Below are positions 1 through 6,908 of a stretch of DNA of 64,000 nt, in pieces (positions within the stretch are counted from its first letter, which is position 1; every line of letters starts with the position of its first letter). Origin of the DNA: Andeanibacterium sp036384795 (GTDB lineage Bacteria; Pseudomonadota; Alphaproteobacteria; Sphingomonadales; Sphingomonadaceae); NCBI GenBank assembly GCA_036384795.1, contig DASVLP010000075.1, forward strand, positions 1 through 64,000, written 5' to 3'. Both the position numbers and the translations under genes were made by a program. The notes below the pieces were generated by a model. That model worked only from the letters and a program-made list of their open reading frames with translations, did no database searches and was not told the origin of the DNA.

Positions 1-187
1 CCGCTGCCGCATCCTGCGTCGCCGCGGCCGGCAGGCGGCGCTGGTCGAGCATCTGGGCGGCATCGTCGAGCGCTTTCGCCTCGGCGACGGTCACCCCGCC
101 CGGCCCGGGATCGGTGTCCTTCGGGCCGCAGGCCGCGACCAGCGCGGCGAGGGCGAGACAGCTGGTTCTGCGCATCGGCAAGACCAT
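1..187 (-). CDS. Partial small lipoprotein, function unknown
   Basis: Only the N-terminal 62 codons are inside the window; the gene runs off the left edge. The reading starts MVLPMRRTS and shows a short charged start, a hydrophobic stretch and a lipobox (LVAAC followed by Gly), so the mature protein is probably anchored to a membrane through the lipidated Cys. After the Cys the sequence is rich in Gly, Pro, Asp and Ala. A second in-frame ATG at 175 is an equally good start because neither has a clear ribosome binding site. No known family is recognised. The gene points the same way as the lipoprotein gene at 237-542, which could be its operon partner. Confidence 0.6.
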   Translation of the reverse strand, partial: MVLPMRRTSCLALAALVAACGPKDTDPGPGGVTVAEAKALDDAAQMLDQRRLPAAATQDAAA

Positions 188-236
188 AGCCGAATGCCGG
201 TAAAGGAAAAGCCGACGCGGCAGCGCCGCCGCCAAC

Positions 237-542
237 TCAGTCGGCGGCCTGGTTGTCCGGGCTTTCGGTCGCATCGGGCGATGCGGCCGCGGCAACGTCC
301 GCCGCGGCATCGGCGGCGCGCTCGCCGGCGTCCTCGGCCTGGTTGACGGCGGTGTCGGTCGAGGTGTCGTTGGCGGTCGCCGAGGCGTCCGGCACCGGCT
401 GCTCGCTGCCGGCCATCGCCTGGTCCGCCGGCACTTCGACATTGTCCGCATCGGCGTCGTTCGAAGCGTCTTCAGAGCGGCCGCAGGCAGACAGGGTCAG
501 CGCGGCAAGCGAGGCGAGCGCGGCGAGGGCAATCTTTCTCAT
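237..542 (-). CDS. Small acidic Ala/Asp-rich lipoprotein
   Basis: Protein of 101 residues. It begins MRKIALAALASLAAL and has a lipobox (LSAC followed by Gly) near residue 20, so it should be exported and lipidated. The rest is low-complexity Ala, Asp, Asn, Glu and Thr sequence with no globular domain I recognise. The start at 542 was chosen because the signal peptide begins there; the longer upstream reading (to 707) has no signal and looks like chance coding. It is followed 50 bases downstream by another lipoprotein start (187), so the two may be co-transcribed. Function unknown. Confidence 0.7.
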   Translation of the reverse strand: MRKIALAALASLAALTLSACGRSEDASNDADADNVEVPADQAMAGSEQPVPDASATANDTSTDTAVNQAEDAGERAADAAADVAAAASPDATESPDNQAAD

Positions 543-757
543 GGCAATCCTTCTTCGGAAAATATCCGGGTCCGACTTAGCGAATCCGCCACTCGGGGGA
601 AAGCCTCGGCACGTCCTCGGCAGAGCGGAACATGCCGGCTTGACGGAGGCCGCCCGATCGGGAATCGCCCGCCGCGCGCGCCTGGCAGCCGGCGAAAGGC
701 CGCCCACCGATCGATCCTTAGCCGGTCTTTAACCCAGTTCAGCCTAGAGTCTGCGCC

Positions 758-1711
758 ATGAACAGTCGTATCCGCCTGCCGCTCGCGGCCGCCGCCATCG
801 CTGTGGCATTTTCGTTCGGGGCAGCGTGGGCCGCCACCGGCCCGGCGCCCTACACGGTCGCCGAGACGGGCAAGACCTACGGCCGGCTGCAGGACGCGGT
901 CGACGCGATCGGCGGCGGCACCGGCACGATCGAGATCTCCGCCGGGCTCCATCCCGATTGCGCGGTGCAGAGCGCCGGCAACGTCTCCTACCTCGCGGCG
1001 GAGCCGGGCAAGGCGGTGTTCGATGGGGTCACCTGCGAGGGCAAGGCCGCGCTGGTGCTCCGCGGGTCGGCGGCGACGATCTCGGGCGTGGTGTTCCAGA
1101 ACATGAAGGTGCCCGACGCGAATGGCGCCGGCATCCGGCTCGAGCACGGAAATCTGACGATCGCCCAGAGCTGGTTCCGCGACAGCGAGGAAGGCATCCT
1201 GACCGGCGACGATCCCGACGGTCTGATCGTGATCGATAAGTCGACCTTCACCCGGCTCGGCCGCTGCGACCGCGGGCTCTCGTGCGCCCACTCGATCTAC
1301 GTCGGCAATTACGGACACTTGCGCGTGACCCGCAGCCGCTTCGAGGAAGGCCGCGGCGGGCATTACGTGAAGGCGCGCGCCGCGCAAGTCGACGTCGCGG
1401 CGTCGAGCTTCGACGACACCCACGGCAAGGCGACCAACTACATGATCGACCTGTCGAACGGCGCGACCGGGCAGATCAGCAACAACTGGTTCGTCCAAGG
1501 CCAGGACAAGGAAAACTACACCGCGTTCATCGCGGTCGCCGCCGAAGGCAAGGAGCATTCCTCGGACGGCCTGCAGATCGCCGGCAACGATGCGCGCCTG
1601 GCGCCGGGGATCGACCGGAATACGACCTTCGTCGCCGACTGGTCGGGCGACAAGCTGGCGATCGGCGAGAACAAGCTCGGTCCAGGCCTGCAGCGCTTCG
1701 ATCGGCGCTAA
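758..1711 (+). CDS. Exported right-handed beta-helix repeat protein
   Basis: 317 residues. A signal peptide ending around AWA-AT (residues 1-26) is followed by repeated short strands with Asn and Gly turns, such as NGAGIRLEHGN and NATG-type segments, the pattern of pectate-lyase-like parallel beta-helix proteins. No catalytic triad of a particular lyase or hydrolase could be picked out, so the substrate is unknown; members bind or cleave polysaccharides or serve as surface proteins. Its TAA stop (1709-1711) overlaps the stop of the convergent acetyltransferase gene. A monocistronic promoter between the lipoprotein genes and 758 is expected but no clear boxes were found. Confidence 0.75.
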   Translation: MNSRIRLPLAAAAIAVAFSFGAAWAATGPAPYTVAETGKTYGRLQDAVDAIGGGTGTIEISAGLHPDCAVQSAGNVSYLAAEPGKAVFDGVTCEGKAALVLRGSAATISGVVFQNMKVPDANGAGIRLEHGNLTIAQSWFRDSEEGILTGDDPDGLIVIDKSTFTRLGRCDRGLSCAHSIYVGNYGHLRVTRSRFEEGRGGHYVKARAAQVDVAASSFDDTHGKATNYMIDLSNGATGQISNNWFVQGQDKENYTAFIAVAAEGKEHSSDGLQIAGNDARLAPGIDRNTTFVADWSGDKLAIGENKLGPGLQRFDRR

Positions 1712-2214
1712 GCGCCGAACGCGGGCGCGAAGCTGACCGTTCCGTGCGGCGGGTCGCCCGCAAGCACGATCCGCTGGAGATATTCGGGGTGCGGGCCGCG
1801 GCAGGTCAGCGCCGGATCATGCGCAAAGCCGAGGCGCGCGTAGTAGTTCGGGTCGCCGAACACCACGCAGCCGGCGGCGCCCAATTCGCGCAATCGGGCG
1901 AGCCCCGCCTCGCTCAGAGTCGAGCCGATCCCGACGCGCTGGCGCAGCGGGATCACCGAGATCGGGCCGAGCGCGTACCAGCCGCCGCTGCCGTCCGAAA
2001 CCGCTATCGGCGAGAACGCGACATGGCCGATAACGGCCCGGTCGAGGTTCTCCGCCACCAGCGAGACGGCAAGGTCGCCGTCGGCGCGCAGGCGCTCGAC
2101 GATCTCCGCCTCGTTCCCGCCGCTGAACAGGGCGGAACGAAACGCAGCGGTGACCAGCGCGGCGATCGCCGTCGCATCCTCGGTCCGTTCGGGGCGGATG
2201 TTCCATCCGCTCAT
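1708..2214 (-). CDS. GNAT family N-acetyltransferase
   Basis: 168 residues. The sequence starts with IRPERTEDATAIAALV and has the acetyl-CoA loop region around RQRVGIGSTL, then a block FGDPNYYARLGF typical of the YhbS-like acetyltransferases. It should transfer an acetyl group from acetyl-CoA to an unidentified amine in the cytoplasm. Its ATG (2214-2212) overlaps the TGA of the preceding ribA gene in an ATGA arrangement, so the two are likely translated together, although no riboflavin role for the enzyme is implied. It converges on the beta-helix gene with overlapping stop codons. Confidence 0.85.
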   Translation of the reverse strand: MSGWNIRPERTEDATAIAALVTAAFRSALFSGGNEAEIVERLRADGDLAVSLVAENLDRAVIGHVAFSPIAVSDGSGGWYALGPISVIPLRQRVGIGSTLSEAGLARLRELGAAGCVVFGDPNYYARLGFAHDPALTCRGPHPEYLQRIVLAGDPPHGTVSFAPAFGA

Positions 2215-3272
2215 GCCAGCAAGTGCCCTGCCTTGTCGCGCTTGGTCGCGAGATAGCGCCGGTTGTGCGGGTTCGCCGGCAGCGCGTGCGGCACGCGCTC
2301 GGCGATCGCGATGCCTTCGGCCTCGAGCGCCGCGACTTTGGCCGGATTGTTGGTCATCAGCCGAACCGCGGCGATGCCGAGCAGCTCGAGCATCCGCCCG
2401 GCGACCGCGAAGTCGCGCGCTTCGGCTGGCAGGCCGAGCCGGCGGTTGGCCTCGAGCGTGTCGAAGCCCTGGTCCTGCAGCCGGTAGGCGCGCAGCTTGT
2501 TGACGAGGCCGATGCCGCGCCCTTCCTGGCGCAAGTAGAGCAGCACGCCCCAGCCGCCCTTCTCGGCTTCCCCGGCCATCGCCGCCAGCGCCGCGTCGAG
2601 CTGCGGTCCGCAATCGCACTTGAGGCTGCCGAGCATGTCGCCGGTCAGGCACTCGGAATGCAGCCGGACCAGCGGCGGGTGCTGCGAGGATTGCCTGCCG
2701 ACGATCAGCGCGACGTGCTCGCGCGTGTCGTCGGCCGCGCGGAAGGCGACGATCTCGGCGTCCTCGCTCGCGGCGATCGGCAAGTGCGCGCGGGTGGCGA
2801 TCGAGAGCCGCGCCGGATCGGCGAGCGCAGTGGCGTCGCCCGGCTCTAGCGGCTGCGCCTCGCCGGCACCCGCCGGATCGACCAGGAACGCCGGGAGGAT
2901 GCCGGCGCGGCGCGCCACATCGAGTGCGTCGCTGGCCGCGTCAGCCCATGCCAGCGGTTCGGCCTTGAACGGACCTTTCAGTGGCGCCGCGAGGTCGAGC
3001 GCGGGATCGGCCACCGCCCGCGCTGAATCGAGGTCGAAAGGCTCGGCGCCGCGGATCAGCACCGGCGCGTGCGGCTCGGCCGCCTCGCGCTGGTTGGCGA
3101 GCTTGAGCGTGGCCGCGCGCGCCGCCGAGAGCAGCATCGCGCCCGCGCGAACGTCGGGCGCGATCGCGGTCTCGACCGGCAGCAGCACTTTGCCCGCGAT
3201 CGCGAGCGGCCAGCCGTGGCGCAGCGCATCGATCGCCTGGGCGGCGCGGCGCGAGGGCGACGGCTCGCTCAG
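2211..3272 (-). CDS. ribA: GTP cyclohydrolase II (riboflavin biosynthesis)
   Basis: About 353 residues. It opens the imidazole ring of GTP, the first step of riboflavin synthesis. The C-terminal half carries the zinc cysteines in CLTGDMLGSLKCDCG, the RQEGRGIGLVNK loop and MTNNPAKVAALE, all hallmark RibA segments. The N-terminal 140 residues correspond to the degenerate DHBP-synthase-like domain usual in alphaproteobacterial RibA. No ATG, GTG or TTG is available where the protein should begin; the best start is a CTG at 3272-3270 that overlaps the TGA of xth (CTGA). The longer upstream reading is a frame shadow of xth. Downstream it overlaps the acetyltransferase by 4 bases. Confidence 0.88.
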   Translation of the reverse strand: MSEPSPSRRAAQAIDALRHGWPLAIAGKVLLPVETAIAPDVRAGAMLLSAARAATLKLANQREAAEPHAPVLIRGAEPFDLDSARAVADPALDLAAPLKGPFKAEPLAWADAASDALDVARRAGILPAFLVDPAGAGEAQPLEPGDATALADPARLSIATRAHLPIAASEDAEIVAFRAADDTREHVALIVGRQSSQHPPLVRLHSECLTGDMLGSLKCDCGPQLDAALAAMAGEAEKGGWGVLLYLRQEGRGIGLVNKLRAYRLQDQGFDTLEANRRLGLPAEARDFAVAGRMLELLGIAAVRLMTNNPAKVAALEAEGIAIAERVPHALPANPHNRRYLATKRDKAGHLLA

Positions 3273-4060
3273 AGCGAGAACTCCGTCACCAGCGGCACGT
3301 GGTCGCTCGGCTGCTCCCAGTTGCGGGTCTCCTCGATCACCCGGTGCGCGAGCGCCGCCTTCGCGACTTGCGGCGAGGCCCACATGTGATCGAGCCGGCG
3401 GCCCTGGTCCTTCTGGCGCCACCACGAGCGATAGCTCCACCAGCTGTAGCAGCGTTCGGGCGCGGGGACATGCTCGCGGGCGATGTCGATCCAGCCGTGC
3501 GCGTCCTTGAACCGGGCGAGCGTCTCGACCTCCACGGCCGTGTGGCTGACGACCTTGAGCAGCGCCTTATGATCGTAAACGTCGCATTCGAGCGGGGCGA
3601 TGTTGAAGTCGCCGACGATCAGCGTCGGCGCCCCCAGCGTGTCGGCCCAGCGGGTCATCCGGCCGAGAAAGTCGAGCTTCTGGCCGAACTTGGGGTTCTG
3701 TTCGCGGTCGGGAATGTCGCCGCCGGCGGGAATGTAGACGTTCTCGAGGACTAGGCCCTGGCCAGCCCCGAGCAGCTCCACCCCGACGTGCCGGGCTTCG
3801 CCGTTGTCCTGCCAGTCCTGCCTTGTCAGCTCGCGCAGCGGAATGCGGCTCACGGTCGCGACGCCGTGGTAGCCTTTCTGCCCGTGCACCGCGCGATGGA
3901 CGTAGCCGAGCGCCTCGAACGCCGCGTGCGGGAACTGCGCCTCCTGGCACTTGATCTCCTGCAGGCACAACACGTCGGGCGCTTCCTGCTGGAGGAAGCG
4001 CTCGACCAGCGGCATGCGCAGGCGCACCGAATTGATGTTCCAGGTGGCGATCTTGACCAT
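3269..4060 (-). CDS. xth: Exodeoxyribonuclease III
   Basis: 263 residues, the normal length. A Mg2+-dependent AP endonuclease and 3'-5' exonuclease of base excision repair. Visible active-site segments of the endonuclease/exonuclease/phosphatase fold are WNIN (Asn8 region), LQEIKC (Glu35), VGDFNIAP and the terminal SDHVPLV (Asp253, His254). It is first in a tight run xth-ribA-acetyltransferase, each overlapping the next by 4 bases. A strong intrinsic terminator lies just upstream (4092-4131), so transcription of xth probably starts between that terminator and 4060 unless readthrough occurs. Confidence 0.95.
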   Translation of the reverse strand: MVKIATWNINSVRLRMPLVERFLQQEAPDVLCLQEIKCQEAQFPHAAFEALGYVHRAVHGQKGYHGVATVSRIPLRELTRQDWQDNGEARHVGVELLGAGQGLVLENVYIPAGGDIPDREQNPKFGQKLDFLGRMTRWADTLGAPTLIVGDFNIAPLECDVYDHKALLKVVSHTAVEVETLARFKDAHGWIDIAREHVPAPERCYSWWSYRSWWRQKDQGRRLDHMWASPQVAKAALAHRVIEETRNWEQPSDHVPLVTEFSL

Positions 4061-4091
4061 CGCCGCGAGATAGGTGCGTTGCGGGCGAATA

Positions 4092-4131
4092 GAAAGGAAA
4101 ACCCCCGTCCCGGGGGCAAAGGGGACGGGGG
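4092..4131 (-). terminator. Intrinsic terminator between lolA and xth
   Basis: On the minus strand a 10-base-pair perfect stem (arms 4102-4111 and 4122-4131, sequence CCCCCGTCCC and its complement) with a 10-base loop is followed directly by TTTTCCTTTC (4101-4092). This has the form of a rho-independent terminator for transcripts coming from lolA or from the structured RNA upstream. On the plus strand no T run follows, so it is not bidirectional. Confidence 0.75.
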
Positions 4132-4300
4132 CTCCGTTAAGCGTTCGTCACGCTATTCAAGGCGATCCCCGGAGGGGATAGAGGTCAGGGCAACAGGGGG
4201 GAAACCCGCCTCAACCGCCTTGCCCGACCGTTGTAGGAACCCCGGGATTGCTCCCCCATGAACGGTTTGCCGCGGTTCACCGCATCCACCGAACGGGCGC
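4092..4300 (-). ncRNA. Candidate structured small RNA (6S-like?)
   Basis: The 250-base gap between lolA and xth holds no credible protein gene but folds well on the minus strand. GGTCGGGCAA (about 4230-4221) can pair with TTGCCCTGACC (about 4193-4183), flanked by partly complementary outer arms (GGGGGAGCAATCCC against GGGGATCGCC) with an internal bubble, then a small hairpin AGCGT/ACGCT and the terminator at 4092-4131. Total size near 190 bases and a long rod with a bubble resemble 6S RNA, but I cannot confirm the family. A lolA 3' UTR-derived RNA is the alternative. Ends are approximate. Confidence 0.35.
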
Positions 4301-4312
4301 GCGCCGGACGGT

Positions 4313-4975
4313 TCAGCCTGCGCGATGGGTCGTTGGGCGGGGGTCGCGGAAGGTGAACGCGCTGTCAGGCACGGCGATTCCATAGCGCTGGTTCGACAGC
4401 CGGACGGTGGTGCGCTGGTTCTGCGAATCGAGCATTACCCAACTCGTCAGTTCGAGCCCGCCGGGGGCGCCGGCCTTCTTCACGAAGATCAGCGTGATGA
4501 CGCCGTATTCGGGATGCTTGGTGTCGCGCACCTGGACGCTGATCACGTCCGGGCTGGAGGTCGGCTGGAGGGTGCCGTATTGCGCGAGGTCGCGCTTGGG
4601 ATCGAGCAGCGCGCCGAGCGGGGAGTTCTTGATCGGCCAGCGCTGTACCTGCTTCACGTCGTAATCGACCACCGTCAGCGCGCTGCCGTTCGAGACGATC
4701 AGCATGTTGACCCCCTTCTCGTACTCGAAGCGGATCTTGCCCGGCTGCTTCAGCGTCAGCACGCCCTTGACCCGCTGGCCGTTGCGGTCGGTCTGGACGA
4801 AGTCGGCCTGGAGGGTGGTGATCCCGCGCAATGCGGCGACCGCCCGGTCCAACTGAGGGTTGGTTGCCGCGGCGGCGGAGAACGCCGGCGCCGAGAAACC
4901 GAGCGGCAGCGCGAAAGTCAGCGCGCCGGCAACGGCGGCGCGGAGCGGTCTGGCGGAAAGTCGGGTCAAAAACAT
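4313..4975 (-). CDS. lolA: Outer-membrane lipoprotein carrier protein LolA
   Basis: 220 residues. It carries lipoproteins through the periplasm from LolCDE to the outer membrane. It has a signal peptide ending around APAFSAAAA and the LolA-type segments TLQADFVQTDRNGQ, GVLTLKQPGKIRFEYE and a beta-rich remainder. Length and architecture match the family. In many Sphingomonadales lolA follows ftsK and precedes xth; here ftsK is about 20 kb away while xth is still the next gene. The start is ATG at 4975, directly before the signal peptide. Confidence 0.92.
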   Translation of the reverse strand: MFLTRLSARPLRAAVAGALTFALPLGFSAPAFSAAAATNPQLDRAVAALRGITTLQADFVQTDRNGQRVKGVLTLKQPGKIRFEYEKGVNMLIVSNGSALTVVDYDVKQVQRWPIKNSPLGALLDPKRDLAQYGTLQPTSSPDVISVQVRDTKHPEYGVITLIFVKKAGAPGGLELTSWVMLDSQNQRTTVRLSNQRYGIAVPDSAFTFRDPRPTTHRAG

Positions 4976-5039
4976 GCTCCTGGAATTAGATACGGAGCAT
5001 TGAACCGCCCGTGAACCCTGCTGGTTCCGGGCGTTCAGG

Positions 5040-5207
5040 TTACTTGATCTTGGCTTCCTTGAACTCGACGTGCTTGCGCGCGATCGGATCGTACTTCTTG
5101 AAGCTCAGCTTCTCGGTGATGTTCCGCGGGTTCTTCTTGGTCACATAGAAAAAGCCGGTGTCGGCACTGGAGACCAGCTTGATCTTGACGGTTGCGGGCT
5201 TCGCCAT
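5040..5207 (-). CDS. rpmG: 50S ribosomal protein L33
   Basis: 55 residues, normal for L33, beginning MAKPATVKIKLVSSADTGF and containing FYVTKKNPRN and KKYDPIARKHVEF. It is a small basic protein of the large ribosomal subunit. It lacks the CxxC zinc pairs, so it is the zinc-independent form common in alphaproteobacteria. The start at 5207 was chosen on family length; the reading frame runs upstream to 5309 without family similarity. Confidence 0.97.
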   Translation of the reverse strand: MAKPATVKIKLVSSADTGFFYVTKKNPRNITEKLSFKKYDPIARKHVEFKEAKIK

Positions 5208-5322
5208 GGTTGGATCCTGAATTCGCTGCGGCCCGACGGGCCGGAAATACAAAAGCGGTGCGCGCGGCACCGCCCTTCCGGCCGGGGCCATTGCGGCAGC
5301 GAGCTGCAAAAGTCAAGCTCGG

Positions 5323-5736
5323 CTACCACTCGACCTTGCCGCGGCCGGCCTTCACCGTGCCGCGCTTCTTCTTCGATTGCAGCCGCTGTTCCTTGCCCAC
5401 CCGATTGAGCCGGGACTTCGCGCGCTTCTTGGGCTCGACCAACGCCGCCTCGATCAGCTCGGCCAGGCGCGCGCGCGCATCCTCCCGGTTCGCTTCCTGT
5501 GTGCGGTGGTTGCGCGCGGTCAGCACGATCTCGCCGCGGCTGTTCATCCGCTGGCCGGCGAGCGTCTTCAGCCGCTGGAACACCGGCGGGGAGAGGCGCA
5601 ACGCGAACACGTCGAGCCTGAGCTGCACCGCGGTGGCGACCTTGTTGACGTTCTGGCCGCCGGGGCCGGATGCGGCGATGAAGCTTTCCTCGGCGAGCGC
5701 CAGCGCGCGTTCGACAAGGGATGGCTCCTCGCTCAT
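5323..5736 (-). CDS. arfB: Alternative ribosome-rescue factor ArfB (peptidyl-tRNA hydrolase)
   Basis: 137 residues. It enters stalled ribosomes with an empty A site and hydrolyses the peptidyl-tRNA. The catalytic GGQ motif is visible in SGPGGQNVNKV (residues 23-33) and the basic C-terminal tail (KKRAKSRLNR, QSKKKRGTVK) that threads into the mRNA channel is intact. The ATG (5736-5734) overlaps the TGA of the aminotransferase gene, indicating translational coupling. Release factors 1 and 2 are far longer, which excludes them. Confidence 0.93.
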   Translation of the reverse strand: MSEEPSLVERALALAEESFIAASGPGGQNVNKVATAVQLRLDVFALRLSPPVFQRLKTLAGQRMNSRGEIVLTARNHRTQEANREDARARLAELIEAALVEPKKRAKSRLNRVGKEQRLQSKKKRGTVKAGRGKVEW

Positions 5737-6908
5737 CGGAGCGCGGCGGCGATCCGGTGGATCGCCTCCTCCAGCACCGCATCGTCCGCGGCGAAGCTGA
5801 TGCGGAAGCCGTCCTTGCCGCCGAACGCGCTTGCCGCGACCACCGCCACGCCCCGATCGAGCAAATGCAGCGCGAGCGCCTGGTCGTCCCCGAACCGCGC
5901 CATCAGCGGCGCGGCGTCGACGAAGCAGTAGAACGCGCCGTCGGGCACCGGGGTCGAGAGAGCGGGGATCGCGTTGATCGCGCCGACCACCAGATCGCGG
6001 CGCGCGCGAAAGCGTTCGCGCCATCCGGTGAGGAAATCCTGCGGCCCCTCGAACGCGGCGACCGCGGCGGCCTGGCTGATCGAGGCGGGATTGCCCGAAC
6101 TGTGCGATTGCAGCCGCCCCATCGCCGAGATCAGCCACGCCGGGCCGGTCGCGACGCCGATGCGGAAGCCGGTCATCGCGTGGCTTTTGGACACGCCCGA
6201 GACGGTGCAGATGCGCTCCGCGAGATCGGGGCAAAGGTTGGCGAGGGTGGCGTGCGGGGCGCCGGTGTAGATCAGCGGCGAGTAGATATCGTCGCTCAGC
6301 ACCAGCACCTGGGGGTGGCGGCGCAAGACCTCGCCGACGCCCTGAAGCAGCTCGGCCGGGAACACCGCGCCGGTGGGATTGCCGGGGCTGTTGAGCAGCA
6401 GCCACCTGGTGCGCGGGGTGATCAGCGCCTCGAGCGCCTCGGGCGCGAAGCGGAAGTTGTCCGCGGCGCGCGTCTCGAGCGGCACGACCCGTCCGCCGGC
6501 GAAATTCACGATCTGCGGATAGCTGACCCACCACGGCGCGGGCAGGATCACTTCATCGCCCGGGCCGACCGTCGCGAGGAACGCGTGGAAGATCGCCTGC
6601 TTGCCGCCCGCGCTGACGATCACGTGCTGCGGATCGGCCGCGATGCCGAGGTCGCGCTGGAAATGCAGCGCCGCCGCCTGCTTCAGCCGCGTGGTGCCGG
6701 TGACCGGGGTATATTTGGTCTGCCCGGCGTCGAGCGCCGCCTTGGCCGCCTCGATCACGTGCGCCGGGGTCGCGAAATCGGGCTCGCCGACCGAGAGCGA
6801 GATGATGTCGCGGCCGGCCTCGCGCAGCTCGGTCGCGCGGTCGGTCATCGCGGTCGTCGGCGAGGGTTCGATCCGGCGGATCGCGTCGGACAGGCGCGGA
6901 TCGCTCAT
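5733..6908 (-). CDS. PLP-dependent class I aminotransferase (aspartate aminotransferase type)
   Basis: 391 residues. Fold-type I aminotransferase of the AspC/I-gamma group: LSVGEPDFATP near the N terminus, NSPGNPTGAV in the middle, the PLP-binding Lys in SGVSKSHAMTGFRIG and an arginine in RISFAADD at the C terminus. The likely reaction is transfer between aspartate and 2-oxoglutarate, though related enzymes also use aromatic amino acids or prephenate. It overlaps both neighbours (pabBC upstream and arfB downstream) by 4 bases, so the three form one transcriptional and translational unit. Confidence 0.88.
   Translation of the reverse strand: MSDPRLSDAIRRIEPSPTTAMTDRATELREAGRDIISLSVGEPDFATPAHVIEAAKAALDAGQTKYTPVTGTTRLKQAAALHFQRDLGIAADPQHVIVSAGGKQAIFHAFLATVGPGDEVILPAPWWVSYPQIVNFAGGRVVPLETRAADNFRFAPEALEALITPRTRWLLLNSPGNPTGAVFPAELLQGVGEVLRRHPQVLVLSDDIYSPLIYTGAPHATLANLCPDLAERICTVSGVSKSHAMTGFRIGVATGPAWLISAMGRLQSHSSGNPASISQAAAVAAFEGPQDFLTGWRERFRARRDLVVGAINAIPALSTPVPDGAFYCFVDAAPLMARFGDDQALALHLLDRGVAVVAASAFGGKDGFRISFAADDAVLEEAIHRIAAALR

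Noticed and set aside
4153..4383. Short minus-strand open frame across the lolA end and the structured gap
   Set aside because: Begins inside lolA in another frame, has no ribosome site and no protein-like composition; the region is better explained as structured RNA.
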